A DNA stretch of 36,083 bases from an uncultured Corynebacterium sp. (GTDB lineage: Bacteria > Actinomycetota > Actinomycetes > Mycobacteriales > Mycobacteriaceae). The position numbers and the translations under genes were made by a program. Positions 27,641-35,204 of the stretch are shown here, one piece after another. The DNA lies in NCBI GenBank assembly GCA_915275065.1, contig CAJZGD010000002.1, forward strand, positions 1 through 36,083, written 5' to 3'. The notes below the pieces were generated by a model. It ran no database searches. It was not told where the DNA came from and saw nothing but the letters and a program-made list of their open reading frames with translations. How positions within the stretch are numbered: position 1 is the stretch's first letter; each line of letters begins with the position of its first letter.

Positions 27641-28315
27641 CTACTCCCCGGTCTTATAGCCCACTCCCCGGACAGTGAGCACGATCTGTGGTTTTTCGGG
27701 ATCTTTTTCAATCTTGGCACGCAATCGCTGCACATGCACATTCACCAGACGGGTGTCGGAGGCATTTCGGTACCCCCACACTCGCTGTAATAGTTCTTCC
27801 CTGGTGAAGACTTGCCCTGGTTTGCTAGCCAACTCATGGAGCAGATCGAATTCCAATGGGGTGAGGGAGATTTCTTCCCCATCCCGGGAAACCGAATGCC
27901 CCGGAACATCAATGAGCAAATCCCCTACCTCCATGCTGTCGGTGGAGGATTCATCGCTACGCCGTAGCCGTGCCCGGACCCTGGCTACTAATTCTTTCGG
28001 CTTAAATGGTTTCGGAATATAATCATCCGCCCCTGATTCCAGCCCCAGCACCACATCAACGGTGTCGGTCTTAGCCGTCAGCATCACAATGGGCACGGTG
28101 GACTCCTGGCGAATAGCACGACAAATGTCGATGCCATTCATGCCAGGCAGCATAAGATCAAGCAACACTAAGTCAGGGTTTTCCCGCTGGAATACCTCCA
28201 CGGCCTGCCCGCCATCATTGACTACGACCGAGGCAAACCCTTCGGTACTCAGCACCAGGGTTAACATTTCTGAGATTGCTGGATCATCATCAACAACGAG
28301 AACTTTCTGTGTCAA
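27641..28315 (-). CDS. mtrA: Response regulator MtrA
   Basis: This 224-residue OmpR/PhoB-type regulator controls envelope and division genes with MtrB. The receiver domain has the acidic pocket VVDDD (residues 7-11), phospho-acceptor Asp53 (LLDLMLPG) and Lys in NxKPF form (YIPKPFKPKEL). The winged helix covers about 125-220 (EISLTPLEFDLLHELASKPGQVFTREELLQRVWGYRNASDTRLVNVHVQRLRAKIEKDP) and ends TVRGVGYKTGE. I chose TTG 28315 (MTQKVLVVDDD) because GGAGG lies five bases upstream and the N-terminus then matches the family. A TTG at 28336 would add seven residues and put GGAGG inside the gene. Confidence 0.95.
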   Translation of the reverse strand: MTQKVLVVDDDPAISEMLTLVLSTEGFASVVVNDGGQAVEVFQRENPDLVLLDLMLPGMNGIDICRAIRQESTVPIVMLTAKTDTVDVVLGLESGADDYIPKPFKPKELVARVRARLRRSDESSTDSMEVGDLLIDVPGHSVSRDGEEISLTPLEFDLLHELASKPGQVFTREELLQRVWGYRNASDTRLVNVHVQRLRAKIEKDPEKPQIVLTVRGVGYKTGE

Positions 28316-28372
28316 GATTTCCTCCACCCTCGACAATACAAACAGCTAAAACTAGTAATTTCACAACCTATA

Positions 28373-28987
28373 CTACTGTAGAGCAGCAGTGATGCGATCA
28401 GCGACGTGCAGGTAATCTGCTTCTGGCTCTACGATAAGCCACGGTGATTGCCAATTTTGCGCGACCAATTGACCATACGCATCGGCCGTACGCTGCTGCA
28501 ACGTCCGATCAGATTCATAACTATCCCGCGCCCGACTGCTGTCCGATTGTTCCCGATCTATCGCGCGTTGACCAGCAATATCGGGTGTAGTGTTGAGAAA
28601 TACTTGAAGGTCCGGGCGGGGCACCCCCAACGTGTTGAATTCCAATTCAGCCACCCAATCAACAATGGCTTCGTCCCCAGTACGTGCCCATGAGTAAGCC
28701 GCATTTGATGCCACATACCGGTCTAAAATCACCAAAACATTTGATGCGACAAATGGGTGCAATAATTCGCGTGCCTCATGGCGGTCCAGCGCAAATAGCG
28801 TAGCCATGGCATAGGCTGAATCGGTAAGATCCCCCATCTGTTGGTATAGCGCCCGCCGCACTAATTGAGCATGAATGGATGTTTCGTAACGGGGGAATGC
28901 GATGACTTCGGCATGCAGCTGTTCCCGAAGCGTGGTAAGGAGTGTGGTTTTGCCAGCACCGTCAATCCCTTCAATGGCAATAATCAT
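28373..28987 (-). CDS. tmk: Thymidylate kinase
   Basis: This 204-residue dTMP kinase makes dTDP for DNA synthesis. The P-loop EGIDGAGKTTLL is at residues 6-17, and the Arg of the dTMP site is in FPRYETS. The DR motif is ILDRYVASNAAYSWAR, and a LID region follows (AIDREQSDSSRARDSYESD). I chose ATG 28987 (MIIAIEGIDGAGK); ATG 28999 (MIENM) is also possible. The open frame continues upstream into a repeat cluster and must not be included. It lies upstream of mtrA on the same strand. Confidence 0.93.
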   Translation of the reverse strand: MIIAIEGIDGAGKTTLLTTLREQLHAEVIAFPRYETSIHAQLVRRALYQQMGDLTDSAYAMATLFALDRHEARELLHPFVASNVLVILDRYVASNAAYSWARTGDEAIVDWVAELEFNTLGVPRPDLQVFLNTTPDIAGQRAIDREQSDSSRARDSYESDRTLQQRTADAYGQLVAQNWQSPWLIVEPEADYLHVADRITAALQ

Positions 28988-29201
28988 GTTTTCTATCATG
29001 ACACGCCCGCAGTATTCATAAACATTTATGATGCTCACGCTTGTGCGCCGGGCCACTGGGCTAGAAACGAAAAGCCGTAAGAACCCGCTCGGATCATTAC
29101 GACTCATCACCAACCCACCAGCTAGCCTGCCTGGTTTCTCCACACAATGTAATGAAAATGCAGGGTTATTGCCCTCAACTGCTGGGCTGGGTTTCAAGGT
29201 G

Positions 29202-29264
29202 AAAGCTCCACTCCTGGTCGCGCATACCCCAGGCTTTGTGGAGTTGGATCGAAAGTGGAGCTTT
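29202..29264. repeat. Interspersed inverted-arm element, copy 7
   Basis: The left arm AAAGCTCCACTCC (29202-29214) and right arm GAAAGTGGAGCTTT (29251-29264) pair over AAAGCTCCACT. The interior is 36 bases. An extra GTGGAG (29238-29243) within the interior resembles part of a right arm. Confidence 0.75.
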
Positions 29265-29318
29265 TGCATTGATTCGCGATGCAGCTCGTGGTCATACAGA
29301 TCGTCGCGCTCATTGACG

Positions 29319-29381
29319 AAAGCTCCACTTTAGGCCGCAAACCACCGATCCAGCGGAACTTGAAACGAAAACTGGAGCTTT
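29319..29381. repeat. Interspersed inverted-arm element, copy 8
   Basis: The left arm AAAGCTCCACTTT (29319-29331) and right arm AAAACTGGAGCTTT (29368-29381) pair over AAAGCTCCA, with C/C facing at the next position. The span is 63 bp. Confidence 0.7.
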
Positions 29382-29487
29382 ACCACTTCCACGGCCTCGT
29401 TGTGTGGTTGTGTGTTCCATGCGCGTTGGCTACAACGTCCACGTGACCGCAGTGTGAGAGGACGCAACGAGGGTCGCGCAACTGCCT

Positions 29488-29548
29488 AAGCTCCCTTTCC
29501 GGTTGGGACTATGCGAACAGCAACAGCCATATTGGGAAAGTGGAGCTT
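29488..29548. repeat. Interspersed inverted-arm element, copy 9
   Basis: The left arm AAGCTCCCTTTCC (29488-29500) and right arm GGAAAGTGGAGCTTT (29535-29549) pair throughout once a one-base deletion in the left arm is allowed. The interior is about 34 bases. Confidence 0.7.
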
Positions 29549-29581
29549 TTGGCAACGGGAATGGCTTTACCCCCTCAATCG

Positions 29582-29626
29582 CACAGCACATAGGATGGGC
29601 AAGGCCCATGGCAGGATAGTGCTGTG
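29582..29626 (-). terminator. Nested inverted repeat behind sahH, possible terminator
   Basis: CACAGCAC (29582-29589) pairs with GTGCTGTG (29619-29626), and inside them ATGGGC (29595-29600) pairs with GCCCAT (29604-29609). The structure starts 39 bp past the sahH stop. There is no T run on the minus strand, so it would be a T-less or factor-assisted terminator if it is one. Confidence 0.45.
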
Positions 29627-29664
29627 GAGTCCCGCCCGGCCCTCCTCACATCACAAGGCGCTGT

Positions 29665-31101
29665 TTAGTACCGATAGTGTTCTGGCTTGTAGGGGCCCGC
29701 CACGTCAACCCCAATGTACTCGGCCTGTTCCTTCGTGAGCTCGGTAATTTCCCCGCCCAAGGCCTCCACATGGATTCGGGCCACCTTCTCGTCCAAAATC
29801 TTTGGCAGACGGTACACCTCGTTCTGGTATTGCCCATCGTTGTGGAACAGCTCAATCTGGGCGATGGTCTGATCCGCAAAGGAATTCGACATGACAAAAC
29901 TGGGGTGCCCGGTAGCGTTACCAAGATTCAACAGACGACCTTCTGAAAGCACAATAATTGCGCGCCCGTTTGGAAGATGAAACTCATCTACCTGGGGTTT
30001 AATATTCACCCGCGTGACATCATCACGGTGCAACAAGGACGCCATGTCGATTTCATTATCAAAGTGACCAATGTTGCCCAGCACCGCATGGTCTTTCATT
30101 TCTAGCATCTGTTCAAATGTGATAATGCCAAGGTTCCCGGTAGCGGTGATCACAAGGTCAGCATCGCGGATAGCGGTGTCAACCGTGACCACTGGGAAAC
30201 CATCCATGAGGGCCTGGAGGGCATTAATTGGATCGGCTTCGGTCACTTTCACCCGAGCTCCCTGACCCGCCATTGCCTCGGCACATCCTTTGCCCACATC
30301 ACCATATCCGCAGATCAAAACGTTTTTTCCACCCATGAGCATATCGGTGGCCCGGTTAATACCATCAATGAGCGAATGCCTGGTGCCGTATTTATTGTCG
30401 AATTTAGACTTCGTCACCGCATCATTGACGTTCATAGCGGGGAAGGGCAATACGCCTTCTTCGGCGAAGTGATAGAGGCGATGCACACCAGTGGTGGTTT
30501 CTTCAGTGACCCCCTTCACCGTTTCGGCAATGGTGGCCCACTTGGGACCTTCGGTAGCAAGCACATTCCGAAGGGTGTCTTTGAAAGCAATAAATTCGTC
30601 GGAGTCGCCCATTTCGGTGGCAGGAACAAAGCCTGCTTCCTCCCATTGCTTCCCACGAATGACAGCCATGGTGGCGTCACCACCATCATCAAGAATCATA
30701 TTGGGGTATACACCATCACCCCAACTAAAAATCTGGTTAATGCACCACCAATACTCGGGCAAGGTTTCACCTTTCCAGGCAAAAACCGGTACACCAGCGG
30801 GGTTATCGGGGGTACCATCTTTCCCCACCACAACTGCGGCGGCAGCCTCATCTTGGGTGGAGAAGATATTACATGAAGCCCAGCGCACTTCTGCCCCAAG
30901 TGCTACGAGCGTTTCAATGAGGACCGCAGTTTGTACAGTCATATGGATAGATCCAGCAATACGCGCGCCTCGAAGTGGCTGTTCATCGGCATATTCGGCG
31001 CGTAGCTGCATCAGGCCAGGCATTTCATATTCAGCCAGGCGGATTTGATGGCGACCAAGCTCAGCAAGAGATAGGTCGGCGACTTTGTAATCAAACGTCA
31101 T
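29665..31101 (-). CDS. sahH: S-adenosylhomocysteine hydrolase
   Basis: This 478-residue NAD-dependent enzyme cleaves S-adenosylhomocysteine to adenosine and homocysteine, clearing the product of SAM-dependent methylation and feeding methionine recycling. Motifs seen are GARIAGSIHMTVQTAVLIETL, WASCNIFSTQDEAAAA, MNVNDAVTKSKFDNKYG, and the NAD site VLICGYGDVGKGCAEA. IGHFDNEIDMASL and the C-terminal GPYKPEHYRY are also present; the last contributes to the neighbouring subunit's NAD site. Length and an internal insertion fit the actinobacterial form. GGAG lies seven bases upstream of ATG 31101. Confidence 0.97.
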   Translation of the reverse strand: MTFDYKVADLSLAELGRHQIRLAEYEMPGLMQLRAEYADEQPLRGARIAGSIHMTVQTAVLIETLVALGAEVRWASCNIFSTQDEAAAAVVVGKDGTPDNPAGVPVFAWKGETLPEYWWCINQIFSWGDGVYPNMILDDGGDATMAVIRGKQWEEAGFVPATEMGDSDEFIAFKDTLRNVLATEGPKWATIAETVKGVTEETTTGVHRLYHFAEEGVLPFPAMNVNDAVTKSKFDNKYGTRHSLIDGINRATDMLMGGKNVLICGYGDVGKGCAEAMAGQGARVKVTEADPINALQALMDGFPVVTVDTAIRDADLVITATGNLGIITFEQMLEMKDHAVLGNIGHFDNEIDMASLLHRDDVTRVNIKPQVDEFHLPNGRAIIVLSEGRLLNLGNATGHPSFVMSNSFADQTIAQIELFHNDGQYQNEVYRLPKILDEKVARIHVEALGGEITELTKEQAEYIGVDVAGPYKPEHYRY

Positions 31102-31202
31102 GCGGACTCCTTGACGGTGGTTGAGTAGCGGTTAACGTGACTCACTATAGCCGACCGGATTTAGGCGTGCTGTTCCACAATAATCCGGGCATGAAAAACC
31201 TC

Positions 31203-31236
31203 TAAAAAACCAACATTACCCCCTTCCGAGGGGGTA
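31203..31236 (-). terminator. Terminator behind the DUF4259-like gene
   Basis: TACCCCCT (31217-31224) and AGGGGGTA (31229-31236) form a perfect 8-bp GC-rich stem with loop TCCG. On the minus strand TTTTTT follows eight bases later (31203-31208). It lies 88 bp past the DUF4259-like stop and upstream of sahH. Confidence 0.6.
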
Positions 31237-31323
31237 GATCGTGGCTTATTCACCATGTATCACACGTCATAAGCCACCAATGCGCCAGTAAGCCCAAACA
31301 TCAAAAATTGAAACGCTACAACA

Positions 31324-31695
31324 TCATTCCAATGCCTCGATGAACGGTTCAATATCCAGATCTGAATCTTCTTCCGTCTCGTCTCTGGCAGCTTCCAACA
31401 CCGTACTAGCTGCCTCACTGAGCTCTTCCGAAATATGCCCCACTAATTCCCGCAAGAATGGGTACTCATCTGCAACCTCACTGGCAGAAAATGGTGCCCC
31501 TGCCCAAATCGCCGCAATTGTTGCCGCACAAAGCCCATTTTCTTGTTCCTCTGCCGAAAGCCTTGTAGAGCTGAGCACCAGCTTGCAGCTATCCTCCACG
31601 GCCTCCACAATATCTTCGTCATCAAGAGTTGCCAGCTCATCCAAAAAATCAGTGTTAGCCTCACGGCTAAAAATTTCGATATCCCATGTACTCAT
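31324..31695 (-). CDS. DUF4259-like small acidic protein
   Basis: This is a 123-residue cytosolic protein, strongly acidic toward its end (DETEEDSDLDIEPFIEALE). The N-terminal MSTWDIEIFSREANTDFLDELA and the central CAATIAAIWAGAP match the pattern of DUF4259 proteins (usually M-G-T-W-x-x-x-x-F-x-N-D). The function of that family is unknown; members often occur as single genes or near immunity-like loci. No clear ribosome site precedes the ATG. It is flanked by a downstream terminator and a 353-bp upstream gap, so it is likely monocistronic. Confidence 0.75.
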   Translation of the reverse strand: MSTWDIEIFSREANTDFLDELATLDDEDIVEAVEDSCKLVLSSTRLSAEEQENGLCAATIAAIWAGAPFSASEVADEYPFLRELVGHISEELSEAASTVLEAARDETEEDSDLDIEPFIEALE

Positions 31696-32048
31696 ATCGT
31701 TATCGCTTTCTCACCATGTTTGTATTCATTTTGTGACACACCGAGGAAGAAAATTCTCGATTGTGCGATTATTCACTTCCTGCATCGTATCTTAAGGACT
31801 GTGCCACTTGGCACCCTAGAGGTCCCTAAGGCCATTTATACAGCTACTTAGAGGATTCTGCCGAGCCTTTCCACGGAAATCATCAAAAAGCTCCGAAAAG
31901 AATTTCTTACGCTATTTTCACTCCCACAATTCAATAGCTTTGCCCCGCCTATATAACGTTTGTGTTAAGGTCAATGACTGACCCTATGGCGCACTACCAC
32001 AAGCGCCAAATACACACGTAAACAGGCTACCGAAGCCGGAGGTACTGA
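31696..32048. other. Divergent spacer, no gene seen
   Basis: This 353-bp gap separates two divergent genes. I see an AT-rich TATATAAC near 31951-31958 that could serve as a -10 region for the plus-strand gene. AAAAAGCTCC at 31885-31894 resembles the half-arm of the interspersed element but lacks a good partner. Confidence 0.4.
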
Positions 32049-32795
32049 ATGAGCAGCGACAAAACAACCAGTCGCTTCTTTGCGTTCGTCTCCTGCGGTT
32101 TTGCTGGTGCTGTGGTGATTGGCCTTGGCGTATGGCAACTCGGTGTTGTCCAAAACGGCAGCCAAACCGCCAGCGATGCTGGAGTTGTAGCAGCTATCAC
32201 AAGTGATAGCCCTGTTCCTGCCGCAATGAGTGGCACCAACCCCGGCAATACCCCCCTACCAGTACCTACCCCCAACTCTTCTGGGGGCAACCGCGAAAAA
32301 AAACCTGATAACCAGGACGATAGTGATAATGCAATCACTCAACCAACCGAGCAACCTAATGATATCAAACGTGATCCACTGCTACCACCACGCGCCTATG
32401 TTGCCCCTGACCGGGGCAACCAGCCAAAAAATACTTCTGGCAACGTAAACACCTTCGTCCCGCCCATCACCGCTGAGAATGTCCCCCGCGTCCATCCTGC
32501 ACCACCACCGCCGCTCCTAGGCGACACTGAGACCACCCCAACCCCCTCCACTACCACTCCTCCGACCTCTACCACCCCGGCAACAACCTCATCCTCGCCC
32601 ACAACAACATCCAGCACCGAAGCCCCCCATAAAGCCGAACGGGAACGGGCGCCGGAGCCCACCCAAACTCCCTCCCCCGCAACCGCACCGCATCCCCAAC
32701 ATGCCCCCTACTCCCAGGGGGTACCCCCTGGTGATGCTACCAACCAGGCATACACCACCATGGCAGACCCACAACGAATAGATCCGCAACTTTAA
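32049..32795 (+). CDS. Membrane-anchored Pro/Thr-rich envelope protein
   Basis: This is a 248-residue protein with one N-terminal membrane segment (about 9-34, RFFAFVSCGFAGAVVIGLGVWQLGVV) and no clear cleavage site. The rest is low-complexity, rich in Pro, Thr, Ser, Asn and Asp, and probably extends through the cell wall. A very Thr/Pro-rich block (about 160-195, TPTPSTTTPPTSTTPATTSS) is a likely target for protein O-mannosylation, which fits the neighbouring mannose genes, though that link is inference. GGAGG is six bases upstream of the ATG. The stop codon overlaps that of the convergent manA, so each mRNA must run into the other gene. Confidence 0.75.
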   Translation: MSSDKTTSRFFAFVSCGFAGAVVIGLGVWQLGVVQNGSQTASDAGVVAAITSDSPVPAAMSGTNPGNTPLPVPTPNSSGGNREKKPDNQDDSDNAITQPTEQPNDIKRDPLLPPRAYVAPDRGNQPKNTSGNVNTFVPPITAENVPRVHPAPPPPLLGDTETTPTPSTTTPPTSTTPATTSSSPTTTSSTEAPHKAERERAPEPTQTPSPATAPHPQHAPYSQGVPPGDATNQAYTTMADPQRIDPQL

Positions 32796-33994
32796 GGCGT
32801 CGACAAGCTGGCACCCACCCCCACCACAAATGCCTGACCGGCACCAGTAACCTGCACCATCGGTTCTTCCGCTGCCGAAATCCACACAGCTTCCGTGGGT
32901 CGCAGCACCTGAGTGGCCGGCCCCACCGTCACCGTTACCTGACCCGCGGTGCACAACACCACCCGCGGCCCAGGAATCTGCGCTGACCACGGCGACTCCC
33001 CAGTCGCCTCGACCATGCGCATGTCGAACTCCTCAACCGGCACCTCAAACCAACCAGCATCACTAGACGTGCGCGGATTCGCCAACGAAGTAAACCGCAA
33101 TACCCGCGCCAACTCCGGCACATCCACATGCTTCGCGGTCAACCCACCCCGAAGCACATTATCGGAATTGGCCATCACCTCCACGCCCAAGCCGCGACAA
33201 TACGCATGGAGGTTACCGGCATCCAGATAAATACCCTCCCCAGGCTCCAACCTCACATAATTCAGCAGCAATGCCCCCAAGACCCCAACATCACCGGGAT
33301 AATGCGTATCCAACTCAATAATGTTCGCCAGCGTCTCTCGCCGCCACCCGGCGATGCTCTCCTCTGCCACTACTCGCTTGGCCGCAGCAATTATGTCATC
33401 AATCAATTGCTTCCGCACCGCCGCCGGAATAGTAATCCACGTAGTAAACAGCATCCGCAGATTAACAGCTTCTTCACCAGTGGAATCAATCATCCCAACA
33501 TACCTGGCAAGTGACGGGCAATCAAGCGCAGCGAATAATTCCAAAGTCGCAGCTAGCGGCCGGAAACCAGCCATCGCATGGAATGGTGTCAAAGCAACAA
33601 TAAGTTCCGGCTTATGATTATCATCGCGGTAATTCCGATTCCCCGCCCGCACATCAATGCCCTGAGCGTTCTCACGCCGAAACCCCTCCTGCGCCTGTGC
33701 TAACGACGGATGCGCCTGCAACGACAACGGCTCCGCCACCGCCAAAATCTTCAGCAAAAACGGCAAACGATCCCCAAACCGAGCCCGTACCTCAGCACCC
33801 AATTCCCGATCCGGGTCCGCCGCAATAATATCCGTCAACGGCACCCCAGCAATATCCGCTGGGGCCGCTGGATGTGCGCCATACCACAGTTCTGCCTGAG
33901 GGTGCTGTGTCGGTGATTCCTCCCCCCGCAGATCAGCAATGAGGGTTTTTGACCCCCACGAATACGACTGGAGACTCGGATTGAGAGAGAACAT
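32792..33994 (-). CDS. manA: Mannose-6-phosphate isomerase, class I
   Basis: This 400-residue zinc enzyme interconverts fructose-6-phosphate and mannose-6-phosphate, the entry to GDP-mannose for envelope glycolipids and glycoproteins. Type I phosphomannose isomerase signatures are present: LQPYSWGSKT-like N-terminus (NPSLQSYSWGSKTLIADL), AELWYGAHPAAPA, SLQAHPSLAQA (zinc ligands Gln and His), NHKPELIVALTPFHAMAGFR, and YLDAGNLHAYCRGLGVEVMANSDNVLRGGLTAKHVDVPEL. ATG 33994 has AAAGG five to ten bases upstream; an upstream in-frame start at 34057 has none. It is probably co-oriented with the TobH-like gene and pmmA in a mannose-activation cluster. Confidence 0.95.
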   Translation of the reverse strand: MFSLNPSLQSYSWGSKTLIADLRGEESPTQHPQAELWYGAHPAAPADIAGVPLTDIIAADPDRELGAEVRARFGDRLPFLLKILAVAEPLSLQAHPSLAQAQEGFRRENAQGIDVRAGNRNYRDDNHKPELIVALTPFHAMAGFRPLAATLELFAALDCPSLARYVGMIDSTGEEAVNLRMLFTTWITIPAAVRKQLIDDIIAAAKRVVAEESIAGWRRETLANIIELDTHYPGDVGVLGALLLNYVRLEPGEGIYLDAGNLHAYCRGLGVEVMANSDNVLRGGLTAKHVDVPELARVLRFTSLANPRTSSDAGWFEVPVEEFDMRMVEATGESPWSAQIPGPRVVLCTAGQVTVTVGPATQVLRPTEAVWISAAEEPMVQVTGAGQAFVVGVGASLSTP

Positions 33995-34179
33995 ATCAGC
34001 CTTTCTGCCAATAGTTATTAAAATTGATACAGAGATAATCTGTGAAGAAACACCCACTCATAACGGCACCCACCGGCAACGCCATGCACCCGTCAGACCA
34101 ATGCGCGCCAGAACGAAGACACTCCCAGCGCCAACACGAAACCACCGCACAAACCACGCATTGATAACCAGTGGTTTCG

Positions 34180-35181
34180 CTACTCTGTCGCGAAAAACAC
34201 AGTAGCGGCAAATGCCCGGGCTAAGAGCCGCAACACGCTCACCGGCACACTATGCGAAACACTGGTTACAGCAATGGCACCCGGCAACCCCGGCACATCC
34301 GCATCCGCAGCACACCACACTATGGGCTTGAGCGGCAACCCCACCGGACCGTCATCGTCAAGGAGTGGGTCGTAAAAAATATCACGATGCGAGCCTTGAT
34401 AATAGCGAGAAGCCCCGGCAAGCTCAGCGAGAGACAAACTAGCACTAACCCGACCCCGCATCGCCCACAAAGTAGACACCAATGATGCCAACGCCACCCC
34501 CGGCACGCTATCGGAACAGTGGACCAGAGAACCACTGATAGCAGCGAGTTCCCGCGCCGGGTTCACGGTTTCGTCCCGCTCGGGGGAACATGACGCCAGC
34601 TCTTTGTCGATTTCCTCCGCCCAATCGGTAAGTTTTTGCACCACGAGCAGCGGGTCAAGGTCGGCAAGTTCCAACACCGCCAGCACGGACACCACGCTGC
34701 GAATTGGGCTGGGCCCTAAGGCATTAGGCAAATGGGGCACAATGATTGTGCCTCGGGGAGCATCACTAGCCATGGGGCAGTCACCTGGACATACCAACAC
34801 GGTGGTGATACCCCGGCTCACCGATTGGGAAATAGCACGGCTAATGGCGGCATCTTCGCCTTTTTCGCTCACCACGATGAGTACGTCGAGCGCACCGAGA
34901 TAGCCGGGGATGGTCTCGGCGATGACCAAGGCCACCGGCAAGGGTTGGGTCAGGCTGGCTGCTAATTGCGCGCAGCGGTAACTGAGATTATCAGCGCAGA
35001 GCACCACAATGCTTCGGGCACGCACGCCAGCAAGAGAGGCAAGTCCAGGGATTTCCACCCCGAATTCATCATGCTGGGGTTGTAAACTTGCTTCGATCGC
35101 CCCCGCTATGGCCCTGACCTGGGCCCCTTCGTGGGCGATGTCGTAGAATGCCACTGCAAGAGGATCGTATCCATTGCTCAT
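34180..35181 (-). CDS. TobH-like SIS-fold protein
   Basis: This is a 333-residue protein related to bifunctional phosphoglucose/phosphomannose isomerases but shortened, as in the corynebacterial and mycobacterial TobH-like proteins that sit between the phosphomannomutase and manA genes. Sugar-isomerase-like features include a central SIVVLCADNLSYRCAQLAASL, then LGALDVLIVVSEKGEDAAISRAISQSVSRGITTVLVCPGD, and PHLPNALGPSPIRSVVSVLAVL. I do not see the catalytic Glu/His set of active isomerases clearly, so the activity is unknown. It starts 23 bp after pmmA on the same strand and probably forms an operon with it and manA. Confidence 0.85.
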   Translation of the reverse strand: MSNGYDPLAVAFYDIAHEGAQVRAIAGAIEASLQPQHDEFGVEIPGLASLAGVRARSIVVLCADNLSYRCAQLAASLTQPLPVALVIAETIPGYLGALDVLIVVSEKGEDAAISRAISQSVSRGITTVLVCPGDCPMASDAPRGTIIVPHLPNALGPSPIRSVVSVLAVLELADLDPLLVVQKLTDWAEEIDKELASCSPERDETVNPARELAAISGSLVHCSDSVPGVALASLVSTLWAMRGRVSASLSLAELAGASRYYQGSHRDIFYDPLLDDDGPVGLPLKPIVWCAADADVPGLPGAIAVTSVSHSVPVSVLRLLARAFAATVFFATE

Positions 35182-35204
35182 ACTTGACTATCCTACGGAA
35201 GTTT

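Larger units (their letters stand above)
28988..29664. other. Repeat-bearing spacer between tmk and sahH
   Basis: This 677-bp gap between two minus-strand genes contains three complete interspersed elements within 350 bp and a nested inverted repeat just past sahH. No coding sequence is supported, and 29382-29460 shows nothing I recognise. Confidence 0.7.

Noticed and set aside
31885..31942. AAAAAGCTCC with a distant AGCTTT
   Set aside because: Only six bases of the right arm are present, too little to call a copy of the interspersed element.
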